A DNA stretch of 22,038 bases from Armatimonadetes bacterium UBA5352 (GTDB lineage: Bacteria > Armatimonadota > Zipacnadia > Zipacnadales > UBA5352), in assembly GCA_002411015.1 (NCBI GenBank), contig DHPY01000036.1, positions 16,807 through 38,844 of the forward strand, written 5' to 3'. The position numbers and the translations under genes are program-made. Shown in pieces: positions 8,252-18,169 of the stretch (position 1 is its first letter; every line of letters starts with the position of its first letter). A model generated the notes under the pieces. It worked only from the letters and a program-made list of their open reading frames with translations, was not told the origin of the DNA and did not search any database.

Positions 8252-9931
8252 TCAAGCAGGAATGTAGCGCTCGTAGCGCGCCCGGTACTGCCAGTTCGCC
8301 GCGAATGCGCGCGGATCGGCCGGCAGGTCGCGCTGGGCCAGTCCCTCTTCGGCGGCCGCCTGCATCACTGATGCAGCCACGTCGGCCGCGACCACTCGCA
8401 GGCGCGCGCTCGCGGGCAGCAACAGGCCCTGTGCGAAGTCCTCATCGGTGAGGGAGCCGTGAATGGCCTGTGCGGCGGCGATGAGCATCCCGTCGGAGAT
8501 GCGCCGCGCTCGGGAGAGCCATGCGCCGGCCCCGATCCCCGGGAATGCGTAGAAGTTGTTGACCTGCGAGAACCGGTGCGTGAAGCCCGCGTGCTCCAGC
8601 GGCTCGAAGGGGCTGCCGACCGCGACGATCGCGCGCCCGTCGCTCCAGCGAACCACATCGTGTGGGTGCGCCTCCACCTTCGATGACGGGTTGCTGAGCA
8701 CGAACACGATCGGGCGCTCATGCTCCTCGGCCATCATCCGCACGACCTCCTCCGGCAGCGCCCCCGGCTGACCCGACAGGCCGATGACGACGCCCGCACG
8801 CGTAGCGGCCACAACCGTCGGCAGCGAGAGGTCACCCTCCGGATCGAGGCCCCACTCGCGCACGACCTCCGGATCGTGCGCGATGCGCCGCTTGTAGCCG
8901 GACAGGCTCTCGCGGTTGGTCAGCACGAGGCCGCGACGGTCGAAGACCATCACCTGCGCGGAGGCCTCCTGGAAGGACAGCCCCTCCGCCTGCAGCGCCG
9001 CGATGAGCGCCGAAGCGACGCCCACCCCGGACGCGCCCGCGCCGATGACCGCGATCCGCTCACCGATGAGCGGGCGCTCGGCCCTGCGCAGCGCCCCCAG
9101 CAGGCCCGCATGCGCGACGGCCGCGGTGCCCTGGATGTCATCGTTGAACGAGGGCAGCTCATCCCGGTAGCGCTCCAGGTTCTCCCACGCGCGCTCGCGG
9201 CTGAAGTCCTCCCATTGGAGGATGGCGCCGGGGCAGTTGCGCTTGACACCCTCCACGAAGGCGTTGATGAATGCGTCATACTCCTCGTCGCCAAGGCGCC
9301 GGCGCCGCAGTCCGAGGTAGACCGGATCGGCCAGCAGTTCCTCATTGTCAGTGCCCACGTCGAGGCTGATCGGGAGGCAGGCGGAGGGCGGGAAGCCCCC
9401 TGCGGCGACGTAGAGGGCGAGCTTGCCGATGGGAATGCCGATCCCGCCCACGCCCTGGTCGCCGATGCCGAGGATGCCCTCATTGTCGGTGCAGACGATG
9501 ATGCCGACCTCGTCCTGCACCGCACAGGAGAGGATCCGGTCGATGTGGCCTATGTTCTCGGGCGTGATGAACAACCCCCGCGAGCCGCGGAAGATGTGGC
9601 TGAAGCGCTGAACCGCCTCGCCGACGGTGGGCGTGTAGACGATCGGCGCAAGCTCCTCGAGGTACGCGATCAGCGTCGCGTGGAAGAGCGTCTCATTGCG
9701 GTCCTGGAGGGTGCGCAGGTAGATGTACTGCTCGAGGGGCTTCGGCTTGCCGTGCAGGTTGTTCATCACGCGCTCGATCTGCCCCTCGAGGCTGCTGACC
9801 GCCGGCGGCAGCAGCCCCTCCAGCCCGAGGGCAGCGCGCTCCTCAGGCGTGAAGGCGCTGCCCTTGTTCAGCGCCGGGTCGCGCAGGAGCTCCTCGCACC
9901 GCTTCGTGACGCGCCGCACATCATTGCTCAT
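8252..9931 (-). CDS. maeA: NAD-dependent malic enzyme
   Basis: This 559-aa cytoplasmic enzyme converts malate to pyruvate and CO2 with reduction of NAD(P). The long-form (MaeA/SfcA-like) family is shown by the order of motifs: YTPTVGEAVQ with catalytic Tyr99, CTDNEGILGIGDQGVGG then Lys170, SFNDDIQGTAAVA (metal ligands, about 261-273), the Rossmann GAGASGVG (297-304) and LSNPSSK with adjacent conserved residues. ATG at 9931 is preceded by AGGAGGA (complement of 9937-9943); the frame is open further upstream but that part lies inside the DUF4838 gene. The gene begins 23 bases after the DUF4838 stop, suggesting cotranscription with the polysaccharide genes. Cofactor preference (NAD versus NADP) cannot be read with certainty. 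Confidence 0.95.
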   Translation of the reverse strand: MSNDVRRVTKRCEELLRDPALNKGSAFTPEERAALGLEGLLPPAVSSLEGQIERVMNNLHGKPKPLEQYIYLRTLQDRNETLFHATLIAYLEELAPIVYTPTVGEAVQRFSHIFRGSRGLFITPENIGHIDRILSCAVQDEVGIIVCTDNEGILGIGDQGVGGIGIPIGKLALYVAAGGFPPSACLPISLDVGTDNEELLADPVYLGLRRRRLGDEEYDAFINAFVEGVKRNCPGAILQWEDFSRERAWENLERYRDELPSFNDDIQGTAAVAHAGLLGALRRAERPLIGERIAVIGAGASGVGVASALIAALQAEGLSFQEASAQVMVFDRRGLVLTNRESLSGYKRRIAHDPEVVREWGLDPEGDLSLPTVVAATRAGVVIGLSGQPGALPEEVVRMMAEEHERPIVFVLSNPSSKVEAHPHDVVRWSDGRAIVAVGSPFEPLEHAGFTHRFSQVNNFYAFPGIGAGAWLSRARRISDGMLIAAAQAIHGSLTDEDFAQGLLLPASARLRVVAADVAASVMQAAAEEGLAQRDLPADPRAFAANWQYRARYERYIPA

Positions 9932-9954
9932 CGTAGTCCTCCTATCGCTGTCAC

Positions 9955-12561
9955 CTACTGCGCCGGCACCACGAGTCGGTCGGCGCTGTGCGACCAGTAC
10001 GCCGGCAGCATCTCGCCGAGGGTCAGCGTATGGTCCTCGAGTATGCCGGTCGCGGCGCGCTGCACCTGCACCTGCCACGCGCGGCCCGCCATGCCCTCAG
10101 GCACGCTGACCTCGGCGACAAGCTCGTTCTGCTCGCCGCTCTCCATCTGCGCGGCCTCATTGCCCTCCGGATCGAGGACGATGACCAGCGCGGTCTCGCC
10201 CGGCCCGGCGGAGTTGAGCTGCAGCGTGAAACGCTCAGTTCCCTCGGGCACGTAGACAAACATCGGTGAGCTCTGGTAGACCAGTCGCTGCGACTGCGCT
10301 GCCAGCGCAGCGTGATCGTTGTCCAGCGTCACGCGGCCACATGCGCCGCCCGTGTTGACCACAAAGAGGTGCGCCCCGGCCTGGTTGGAGGGTACCTCGA
10401 CCTCCGCGATCTCCCCCACCGGCGCCTCACCCTTCGCGAGCAGTTGCTCATCCGGTGCGAAGAGCTGCCAGACGATCGGGCCTGCGGCCTGCCCGACCGC
10501 CCGGGGGTTGATGCGCGCGCGGAACGGCTCACCGGCTTTCAGCAGCGCCACGAAGGTCGCGCCGTGGCGGATCGAGAAGATCGGCGCCTCCTCCGCCGGC
10601 GGCTCCACCTGCTCGGACAGCGCTCGCAGCGGCTCACCAGTGTAGCCCGCCGCCTTCGCCTGGCCCCAGGAGGCCTCCTCCGTGTCAGCACAGCGATCGT
10701 AGTTCGCGATGAACTCGCCCTCAGTGGCGCGGCGGAAGGCCACGATCTCGTCCATCAGCCGACCGGCAGCGACCGGAGAGATGACCTCGCCCCTGCCGGC
10801 ATGGATTGCAGAGAGGCGGGCGCACGTGCGGGCATGCTGCAGGCCCTTGCGGAGATACTCCACGCGCGCCGCGCTCAGCTCGTCGTCGGCAGCCGCCTCG
10901 GCGGCCTCAGCGAGGATCGCCTCAGCGGGCGGGAAGAGCTCGTCCGGGTAGACCGCGTGTGCGAACGCCGGGAAGCTGCGGTAGCGGGAGACGCCGGCCT
11001 CCTGCTGCGCGCGGTCGAAGCGCGTCGGATCCGACATCGTGTACTCCTCCCAGTAGTCGAAGTAGCGCTTGACGTGCTCGGCGGCCGGGCCGAAGGCCGA
11101 GTAGTACTCGCCGAGCACCTCCTCGATCGGCCGGTCCGCGCGGGTGTGCAGGCGGAAGAGCGCGTAGAGGTTCGTGCCCTGTGCGGCCCACTGGCCGGTG
11201 AGGGAGTCAAAGTCGGTGGCGACCATGTTATTCGCCGCGTAGTGCTGGAACTCGTCCGCGAACTGGTGGGCGTAGATGTGCGGCATGGTGTAGCTGTCGA
11301 GCGTGTAGTTCGGGCGGAAGAAGACGCTGGCGCCGGTCTCGGCCCACCCTGCCCACTGCTCCTTCAGCCACTCCTGTTGCCGCTCGCTGCGCGGGTACCA
11401 GAAGCCAGGCCACGGGCACATCCCGACCAGCACGTTGCGGTTGAGCTTGATGTCGGAGGTGGGCGCCGGGTAGTAGTTCGTGTAGGCGTAGCCCATCACG
11501 ATGGCGTTCGGATCCTCCTCGGCCGCCATCTGCTGGAGGTTCAGCCAGAACCGTGCGTAGCGGTCGGAAACCATCCGGCGGCCACGCAGATCGTAGATGT
11601 CCGTCAGCTCCGGCTGCGGCCCGTCCCACGCGATGCAGTTCTCGCACAGGCACAGGCCGCTGATGTCGTTCTCGCAGCCGTTGACGTTCATCCACTCGCC
11701 GGTCTCGGCGCGTGCCTGCTTCCAACGCTCAATGACCTCGCGCTGGAAGTTCGGGTCGGAGACGCACATCGAGGTGCGCGCGGTCGGGGTCGTGGGGCCG
11801 CGGCGGCCGTCCTCGAGAAGCTGGAACCACTCCGGGTGCTCCTCGCCGTAGGTCCCCCACCACGTCTCGAAGGCGTGCCCGTACTTGAAGGGCAGCGAGC
11901 GGCCCATGCGGTGGCGGCGGTTGAAGACACGCTGTGCCTGCGCATACGCCGCGAAACCCTCCTCCGTGAAGCCCGTGTCGCCAGCGGGCCGGCGCAGGCC
12001 CTCGCGCACATTGCGCTGCAGCATGCTCGGCGGGATCGCCTCGTCGATGGCCGGGATCACGATGCTGTCGGTCTGAGGCACATGCTCGCCAAGCTCCCCG
12101 GGCCAGAGCCAGCGCACGCCCATGGAGCGGTCGAGCAGCTCATAGACCCCCCAGAGCGTGCCGCAGTGGGTCGCCTGCACGAGCGGATCGCCCTCGGTGT
12201 CCTCGCCTACAATCAGCAGGCTGCCATCCACGCTGCGCAGCACCACTGTCTCGGCCGGAAGCGCCGCCACGTCAATGCCCGCGTCACGCGCGGCCTGGGT
12301 GTCGCCGATGAAGACGCGGCTCGCAGGCTGCGCGGGGATGGCGTCCTCCGCAACGATCTGCAGTTCCGCGCCGGTGGCCTTCTGCACGTGATACGCAAGC
12401 TCCTCGGCGGCGTAGCGCGCCACCTCGGTCGGCGCCGCCGGCAGCACGATCACCGCCTGCGCCTCGCCGTCCTGCACCAGCGCCACCTGCGCGCTGCTAA
12501 GAGAGATCGTCCCGAGGATCATGATCAACACGCCACCGAGTATGAGAGATCGCCTGGTCAT
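9955..12561 (-). CDS. Secreted DUF4838 protein with GH67-N-like domain
   Basis: This 868-aa exported protein is probably involved in polysaccharide breakdown. A signal peptide covers residues 1-24 (TRRS, hydrophobic core, LSSA then Q). Residues about 28-165 resemble the alpha-glucuronidase N-terminal domain (AAEELAYHVQKATGAELQIV, then GTLWGVYELLDRSMGVRWLWPGE split over 134-156). The DUF4838 catalytic-like barrel follows, with NGCENDISGLC, CLCENC (304-309), GYAYTNYYPAP and a Trp-rich segment near 384-402; C-terminal beta-rich domains end the protein. The start is ATG 12561 because AGGAGG lies six bases upstream and it starts the signal peptide; ATG 12591 is less likely although it overlaps the upstream stop. 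The substrate is unknown; hexuronate-containing glycans are a guess from the GH67-like domain. Confidence 0.88.
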   Translation of the reverse strand: MTRRSLILGGVLIMILGTISLSSAQVALVQDGEAQAVIVLPAAPTEVARYAAEELAYHVQKATGAELQIVAEDAIPAQPASRVFIGDTQAARDAGIDVAALPAETVVLRSVDGSLLIVGEDTEGDPLVQATHCGTLWGVYELLDRSMGVRWLWPGELGEHVPQTDSIVIPAIDEAIPPSMLQRNVREGLRRPAGDTGFTEEGFAAYAQAQRVFNRRHRMGRSLPFKYGHAFETWWGTYGEEHPEWFQLLEDGRRGPTTPTARTSMCVSDPNFQREVIERWKQARAETGEWMNVNGCENDISGLCLCENCIAWDGPQPELTDIYDLRGRRMVSDRYARFWLNLQQMAAEEDPNAIVMGYAYTNYYPAPTSDIKLNRNVLVGMCPWPGFWYPRSERQQEWLKEQWAGWAETGASVFFRPNYTLDSYTMPHIYAHQFADEFQHYAANNMVATDFDSLTGQWAAQGTNLYALFRLHTRADRPIEEVLGEYYSAFGPAAEHVKRYFDYWEEYTMSDPTRFDRAQQEAGVSRYRSFPAFAHAVYPDELFPPAEAILAEAAEAAADDELSAARVEYLRKGLQHARTCARLSAIHAGRGEVISPVAAGRLMDEIVAFRRATEGEFIANYDRCADTEEASWGQAKAAGYTGEPLRALSEQVEPPAEEAPIFSIRHGATFVALLKAGEPFRARINPRAVGQAAGPIVWQLFAPDEQLLAKGEAPVGEIAEVEVPSNQAGAHLFVVNTGGACGRVTLDNDHAALAAQSQRLVYQSSPMFVYVPEGTERFTLQLNSAGPGETALVIVLDPEGNEAAQMESGEQNELVAEVSVPEGMAGRAWQVQVQRAATGILEDHTLTLGEMLPAYWSHSADRLVVPAQ

Positions 12562-12587
12562 GCCGAACCTCCTGATCTGAGCTGCCA

Positions 12588-15500
12588 TCATCGCGCCTCA
12601 AGCCACGGAACCATATTCCTCACGAACCGCTCGCATGCCTCCACCGTCGTCTCCCCAGCCGGGCCCTCGGCGGAGATCACGTAGCGCTCGGGCGAGGGCT
12701 GCACGACCAGCACCCGGCCTGCGCCCGCGCTCGCCTCCACGATGGACGGATTGCCCTCGCGATCGCGCGCCAGCACGGTCCAGCCCCCATCGGCGGAGGC
12801 CATCGTGTCGTACGAGATGCAATCGCCGAGGCCGTCACCGACGCCCGCGAAGAGCGGGTGGTCGGGCGCGGCGATCTCCCCGAGCGCGCCTCTATCGTCA
12901 GAAAGCGTCAGCGGCAGCGGGAGCAGGCCCGGCTGGTGCGCGCTGTCTTGAAGCTGCGTGAACAGCACGCGCCCGCCCGAGTGGATGAAGTCGAGCAGCA
13001 TCGGCCAGTCGCGCTGCAAGCCCGCGAAGTCCTTGGCGTGGGCCTCTGAGCCGATCAGCAGCGCCCGGTAGCCCGACAGCGTCTCCGCGCTCAGGTCGGG
13101 CAGCGCCGGGAGTTCGATGCCAAGCCGTGCCAGTGCCGTCGCGACCGGATCGCCTTCGCCGGTGACGAGCCCGATGCCCTCACCGAGCGTCAGCGCGCGA
13201 GCGGGGCGGAGCGTCGCCGTCAGCGTCCCGGCGGCCTCGCCCACGGAGTAGCGGACGGTCACGCTGCCGGTCGCGGTGCCGCTGAGGCGGATCGTGGAGC
13301 TGAGGCTGCCGCCTGCGGGGGCGGTCCACTCGACACGGGGGCGGTCGGCGGAGAGACCCTCGGGCAGCGTCACGACCTCCACGCTCGCCGGCACTTCCTG
13401 CCGGCTCGGGTTGCTCACGCGCAGCACCAGGAGCCCGTCGCCATCTGCGGGCAGATAGATCGGGTCGGTCATGCCGACGGTCGGCGCGGGTGGTGGCGGC
13501 GCGATGAGCTCCCGCACGCCCCAGCGCTGCATCGCGCTCAGCGCAAAGGGCGTCATGCGGATCTCCATCGCGTAGCTCTTGCCGGAGGCCGAGGGATCGC
13601 GGTTGAGCAGCAAGTCGCCGAGCGAGCGCTCCAACATCTCCCGATGTTCCGGCTGCCCACTCAGCTCATACGCATACGCGAGGCCCTCGGAGAGCATGTA
13701 CGTGCCCGCGTGGGTCGAGGGGTCGTCGTACTGGGGGCACTGGGCGTACTGGAAGCTGTTGTCCTGCGGGTGCCACATCCGCCAGTGCAGCCAGTCGGCG
13801 CTGCGGATGAGCGAGGTCTTCAGTTCCTCGTCCGCGTCGACCTGGTTGAGCATCTTCATCCCGGTCATCACGACGCCGGTCATGAACGCCTTGCCGCCCA
13901 TGTGCCTGACATCATGCTCGCACTCGCCGATCCCGTGGATGAACGTCCCGGTCCCCGGGTCCTGACGCGAGATCGCGTTCTGCGAGAAGAGCCGGGCGGC
14001 GTTGAGATACCACGGGTGCGGGATGACATCGTAGCCGCCGAGCGCCGCGATCGTGGACCAGCCCTGTGCGCGATGGACCATCTCCGGCAGCGCGCGCGTC
14101 TGCTCCCGCGCGAACCAGTCCACGAGCAGCGTACCTGCGTCGAGATAGCGGCGGTCGCCGGTCATGCACCACATGGTGAAGACGCCCTGAGACCACATGT
14201 GCCCCGGGTCCCAGCCTCCGTCGGCGTACCAGTAGACCGCGTTCTCCGGTCGCGGAGTGTTCCAGCCGCCGACATGCCCCACGGTGTGCAGCTTCTGCAC
14301 ACCGAGCGTGGATTGGTCGGGCGAGACGTTGACGGTGTCCACAGCGGCGGTGTGCCGGGCGGCCTCCTCGGCGCGGTCGAAGTAGCGCCAGTCGCCCGAG
14401 CGCGCGAACTGCACGAGCAGGCCCCACTGGAAGTCATACTCCTGGTTGGTCCAGTTCACCGTGCGCTCGCCGTGGGTGTCGCCGAAGCTCATCCAGTCAT
14501 ACTCACGCACGCTCTCGCGCCGCTTCTCCTCAACATTGAGGCCCTCATCCACCCACTCCTGATAGCTCTCGAAGTACCCCGGCTGCTCCGGCTCGAGGTC
14601 GTGGAAGGCGCCGGAGACGCAGTAGTGCTCCGGCTGCGGCGTCAGCAGCGGAATCGCCTGCCACGCCTCGTCCATCAGCTCCTTGTCGGCGGTATCCGCG
14701 AATGAGTAGAAGAGCAGGTCCGTGGTGAGCGCGGTGCCCATGGGGATGCCGTAGACGCCCCCGCGCAGCCAGTAGTAGCGCTGCGTCAGCTCGAAGGGCG
14801 TAGGCTCATCGGCGGCGTACTGATCCGCCGGAAGCTCCGGGAAGATCTCCGCCACCAGCCGCGTGCCCTCGGCCGAGTACGCCTTCGGGTAGAGCTGCCA
14901 GAAGTCGCGCATGGTGATGGCGACGCTGCGGCGCACCCCCTCGTCCTCCCATGCGAGGCCGACCGCCGCGTTCTTGCGGCCGGCGTGCTCCTCGCGCTCC
15001 TCACCGCGGGTAAGGATGTAGCGGTTGTCATAGTCATGCAGCAGACGCATCCCCTGCTGTGCCGCCTCGATCGCCGCCACCTCGGCCTCATCGGCGCCGG
15101 CGGCCGCAGCCATCTCCACCGGGAACTCGACGGGCAGTTCGAGGCTGCGGATCCAGGTCATCGTGGGCGGGCGGATGGACTGGCCCTCATCGCCGATGAG
15201 CGTGAAGACCGTGGGGATGCCTGCGAAGCCGCGTGTGAAGTACATCCGGCAGCGCCAGCCGAGGGACTGCCCGGCCTCGCCCGCGAACCTGCCCTCCGCG
15301 AGCACGACCGTGCGCACGGGGCCGGCCTCTTCCACGATCAGCCGCGTGACCGGCGAGCCCGCGGTCGAGTAGCGCTTGCCCTCGGCGTCCTCCAGCAGGG
15401 CGCCCTCCGTGGCCGCGATGATCTGCTCGTGTGCGGCGAAGACGCCATCGCCATTCACGTCGTGCCAGACGTTGCCCGGCGGCGAGAAGCGCTCGCGAGA

Positions 15501-17276
15501 GAGTTCCGCACGGAGCACGTCCGTCGTGACGCGCAAGCCGTCGGCGGTCTCCTCCACCACGTTCGGGCGCTCGATCTCCGGCGCTGAGACCGTCTCCCCG
15601 TAGAGGAGCGAATAGTCGCCGCCATCATGAAGCAGGCTCACCAGCAGCCACTTCACCGAGCCATCCGGCCACCACGCAAGCTCGCGGAAGTCGGCGGCCA
15701 CCGGCACGCCGTCTTGCACGAGGCGGCAGTGCCGCGCATCGCGCAGATGCCCCCCGGGGATCGGGACGCCGCCGCTGACCGGCCACGCGGGCCGCCCCTC
15801 TACCGGATCGGTGACGCTGAGCGGAATGCGCGCGCGATCCACGTTGCAGCGCTCGGGTCGCGCGAACTCCGCGGCGAATGTGCGTACCTCATCGCCGAGC
15901 GCGTGCTCCCCGCGCCCGGCGATCACGCGATAACTGTAGGTCGCGCCCGGCTCCAGGCCCTCCAGCCGGATGCGATGGTTGTAGGTGGCCGGCTCCTCCT
16001 CGCTGACGCGGTCGAGCACGTCCCCTCTGCCCCACTCCGCGCGCGCCGGGACAGCGTCATTCGTGAGGAAGCAGATGTCGGCGGAGACGGTCCCGCCCTG
16101 CTGCAGCGGCGGGCACCACGCCGACACGTTGCTGATCGCCAGCCCGGGCGGCGCGAGCAGTTCGCGAGTGAGTGTCAGTTCGCAGATACGCGCGTCCTGC
16201 GCAGGGCCGTCGGCGGTGAAGGTGATCGGCATGCCCTCGGTCAACTCGACCGGCTCGGGGGTGCTGAAGACGGAGATCAGGCCATCGTTCACCGCCGCGA
16301 CCATCGTCGCGATCTGTCGGCCTCCGACGCTCAGCGAGACCTCCTCGCGCCGCTCCGCACTGTCCTGCAGGACCACGTTGAGGTAGTACGCGCCCGCGAC
16401 GGGCGAGCGCACCGTGGCGGTCGCGCCCTCCGCGTCTGCCACCAATGCGCGATCCTCGCGGTGCATTCCCTGAAGCTCCGCCGCCGCCAGGTCCACCGTC
16501 AGCGCGTCCATCTCACGAAGCTGCTCGCGCCAGTAGAGCCACGGCGCCTCGACCCGCACGCCCTCTGAGAAGATCTCGGAGACCGAGCCGACGCGCGGCT
16601 TGAGCGAGTCGCTCTCACCGGGGCCGAGCACGCTGAACCAGTCGGTGCTGTCGTTGTCCCCGGGGGTGTCAGGGTACTGGCTGAGGACATTAGCGCGGTA
16701 CTGCGAGTGACCGTCCGCGGTCTGGTGGAGCTTGAGGTCCATCGAGAAGTAGAGCGATTTCCCGTCGATCGCCCCGCGCAGGTTGCGGTTATCGGAGAGC
16801 ACGTCGGCGTTGCGGACGGTCGTCTCCAGGACCCCGCGGTTCCAGATCAGCATCACGTCGGTGCCGGTAACGGCAGCGCTGTCCTGGCGGCCGGTGGAGG
16901 GGTCATTGTCGCAATCAAGGTAGAGGATCACGAGGCGCCCGGCGGTCTGGAACTCATCAGCGAAGTCTATCCGCCAGACCCAGCGGTCGCCCGCAGCGTT
17001 CCCGAAGTAGACCGCCGCCACGTCGTTCGCCTGCGTGAAGCGATTGGGCTCGTCGCCGCCAGCGACGGTGCCGTCGGTGGCGATGAGGTGCATCGAATCG
17101 GGCACGTCGCCGCGCATCCCGAGGACCTTCTCGACCTCATCGGGAATGCCGTCAGCGTCCGCATCAGGCTGATCCGTGGTCAGCTCCGCGACCGGCGCGG
17201 GAGCCGGGACATCCTGCGCGAAGAGGGGCGCGCCAAGCAGTGCAGAAAGGATGAGTGCGGCGAGCAGGCGGGCCAT
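12588..17276 (-). CDS. Giant secreted PcRGLX/YetA-like (PL26-type) multidomain protein
   Basis: This 1562-aa protein has a signal peptide (1-20, LFA then Q), a calcium-binding-type DADADGIPDEVE repeat (38-49), a beta-sandwich (about 85-225), and a fibronectin-III-like module (about 375-470, GLEPGATYSYRV). A PcRGLX-like RIFT-barrel domain follows (about 484-565, with PVSGGVPIPGGHL and WWPDGSVKWLLV). Next come a beta domain and an alpha/alpha toroid (about 570-1255), a NEW3-like beta module (about 1270-1350), and a C-terminal ThuA/GATase1-like domain (about 1365-1562). The PcRGLX module is the core of exo-rhamnogalacturonan lyases (PL26), so pectin-like side-chain attack is likely but not proven. 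GGAGGT six bases upstream fixes ATG 17276. It heads the operon with DUF4838 and malic enzyme. Confidence 0.87.
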   Translation of the reverse strand: MARLLAALILSALLGAPLFAQDVPAPAPVAELTTDQPDADADGIPDEVEKVLGMRGDVPDSMHLIATDGTVAGGDEPNRFTQANDVAAVYFGNAAGDRWVWRIDFADEFQTAGRLVILYLDCDNDPSTGRQDSAAVTGTDVMLIWNRGVLETTVRNADVLSDNRNLRGAIDGKSLYFSMDLKLHQTADGHSQYRANVLSQYPDTPGDNDSTDWFSVLGPGESDSLKPRVGSVSEIFSEGVRVEAPWLYWREQLREMDALTVDLAAAELQGMHREDRALVADAEGATATVRSPVAGAYYLNVVLQDSAERREEVSLSVGGRQIATMVAAVNDGLISVFSTPEPVELTEGMPITFTADGPAQDARICELTLTRELLAPPGLAISNVSAWCPPLQQGGTVSADICFLTNDAVPARAEWGRGDVLDRVSEEEPATYNHRIRLEGLEPGATYSYRVIAGRGEHALGDEVRTFAAEFARPERCNVDRARIPLSVTDPVEGRPAWPVSGGVPIPGGHLRDARHCRLVQDGVPVAADFRELAWWPDGSVKWLLVSLLHDGGDYSLLYGETVSAPEIERPNVVEETADGLRVTTDVLRAELSRERFSPPGNVWHDVNGDGVFAAHEQIIAATEGALLEDAEGKRYSTAGSPVTRLIVEEAGPVRTVVLAEGRFAGEAGQSLGWRCRMYFTRGFAGIPTVFTLIGDEGQSIRPPTMTWIRSLELPVEFPVEMAAAAGADEAEVAAIEAAQQGMRLLHDYDNRYILTRGEEREEHAGRKNAAVGLAWEDEGVRRSVAITMRDFWQLYPKAYSAEGTRLVAEIFPELPADQYAADEPTPFELTQRYYWLRGGVYGIPMGTALTTDLLFYSFADTADKELMDEAWQAIPLLTPQPEHYCVSGAFHDLEPEQPGYFESYQEWVDEGLNVEEKRRESVREYDWMSFGDTHGERTVNWTNQEYDFQWGLLVQFARSGDWRYFDRAEEAARHTAAVDTVNVSPDQSTLGVQKLHTVGHVGGWNTPRPENAVYWYADGGWDPGHMWSQGVFTMWCMTGDRRYLDAGTLLVDWFAREQTRALPEMVHRAQGWSTIAALGGYDVIPHPWYLNAARLFSQNAISRQDPGTGTFIHGIGECEHDVRHMGGKAFMTGVVMTGMKMLNQVDADEELKTSLIRSADWLHWRMWHPQDNSFQYAQCPQYDDPSTHAGTYMLSEGLAYAYELSGQPEHREMLERSLGDLLLNRDPSASGKSYAMEIRMTPFALSAMQRWGVRELIAPPPPAPTVGMTDPIYLPADGDGLLVLRVSNPSRQEVPASVEVVTLPEGLSADRPRVEWTAPAGGSLSSTIRLSGTATGSVTVRYSVGEAAGTLTATLRPARALTLGEGIGLVTGEGDPVATALARLGIELPALPDLSAETLSGYRALLIGSEAHAKDFAGLQRDWPMLLDFIHSGGRVLFTQLQDSAHQPGLLPLPLTLSDDRGALGEIAAPDHPLFAGVGDGLGDCISYDTMASADGGWTVLARDREGNPSIVEASAGAGRVLVVQPSPERYVISAEGPAGETTVEACERFVRNMVPWLEAR

Positions 17277-17399
17277 GGCAGGACCTCCGGGGCATTTTCA
17301 GCCTGTCATCGGTGGCAGGCACGCAGACTGGTTCCAATCGGTATGACGGACAGACCGAGAGGTCAGTTCGCGGTAACGGGGACGGGGTCCTTCGCGGGC

Positions 17400-18080
17400 T
17401 CACCCGCTGAGTTCGCGTTGCAGTGCCGACCACTCCTCCGCACTCAGCACGCGCTGAGCGACTGCCGCGGCCTCGCTGTAGAAGTCCGGCATGCCCGCGC
17501 GGATGCCGCCCAGCAGCTCAGCGCGCTCGTGCGGGTTGATCGCCGGCAGCATGATCTCCAGCGACCCACGCAGCTCCTCCCGGGGCATCGTGCCGATCAG
17601 CCGGCCGTAGGTCTCCGCGATCTCCTCGTTCGTGCTCAGCTCCCAGAGCGCACGAGTGATCGTCGTCTCCTCGTGCTCCAGGTGCGGGAGGTAGATCGCG
17701 ATGAAGCGGCTGAGTGTGCGGTAGACCTCAAGCCCCGCCCGCGGCCGCATCGGGTCATCGGCCGCCATCGCGAAAACGCGCTCGGCGAAGGCCTCGAACT
17801 CGTCGAGGAACGCCTCCTGTGCCGCGTGATCGGCCCGCAGGGGCCCGACGAGCCCCGGCACCCGCCGCTCGATGAGCGGATGCATGTGCTCCTCCTCGTG
17901 GCGCACATGATCCCGCAGCTCAGTGATGAGCCGGCCGACCCTCGCCTGCAGCGCCTCCACCTCAGCCGGATCGCGCCAGTCCGCCCTCCCCAGCCGCCGA
18001 GCGGTCTCGAACAACTCAGCCCTGAGAGCTTTGTGAATGTCCCTGTACACATCCAGTCGCGGCGCACCCATCTCCACCAC
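17400..18080 (-). CDS. Hemerythrin HHE-domain protein
   Basis: This 226-aa soluble helical protein carries the di-iron ligand pattern of hemerythrins: His16, the HVRHEEEHMH cluster (58-67), His85 with Glu89, and HLEHEE (133-138). The family binds O2, NO or metals, or repairs iron-sulfur centres. The C-terminal 70 residues (MPREELRGSLEIMLPAINPHERAEL and beyond) form a second helical part typical of longer members. GTG 18080, GTG 18077 and ATG 18071 are all possible starts; GGAGGAG (complement of 18084-18090) best fits the GTG codons. It lies 89 bases after the methyltransferase and 123 bases before the PcRGLX gene, so it may be the tail of the radical SAM cassette or a separate unit. Confidence 0.87.
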   Translation of the reverse strand: MVEMGAPRLDVYRDIHKALRAELFETARRLGRADWRDPAEVEALQARVGRLITELRDHVRHEEEHMHPLIERRVPGLVGPLRADHAAQEAFLDEFEAFAERVFAMAADDPMRPRAGLEVYRTLSRFIAIYLPHLEHEETTITRALWELSTNEEIAETYGRLIGTMPREELRGSLEIMLPAINPHERAELLGGIRAGMPDFYSEAAAVAQRVLSAEEWSALQRELSG

Positions 18081-18169
18081 ACGCTCCTCCGCCCACCGGG
18101 CGCAGATCTCCCTACGTTCAGAGACTTCGCGTCACGATGAGGAGGCTCCTGCTGAGGGCACTTCAGGTG

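Noticed and set aside
8720..10255. Long + strand open frame opposite malic enzyme and DUF4838
   Set aside because: It is an antisense shadow of genes with clear family motifs and good ribosome sites, a common effect of high G/C third positions.
10312..12684. 790-codon + strand open frame opposite the DUF4838 gene
   Set aside because: No recognisable domain, Arg/His/Val-rich shadow composition, and the opposite strand encodes a clear signal-peptide protein.
17301..17320. Hairpin GCCTG/CAGGC between hemerythrin and PcRGLX genes as a terminator
   Set aside because: On the - strand RNA it has only a 5-bp stem plus a mismatch and no T-run, so it is too weak to call.
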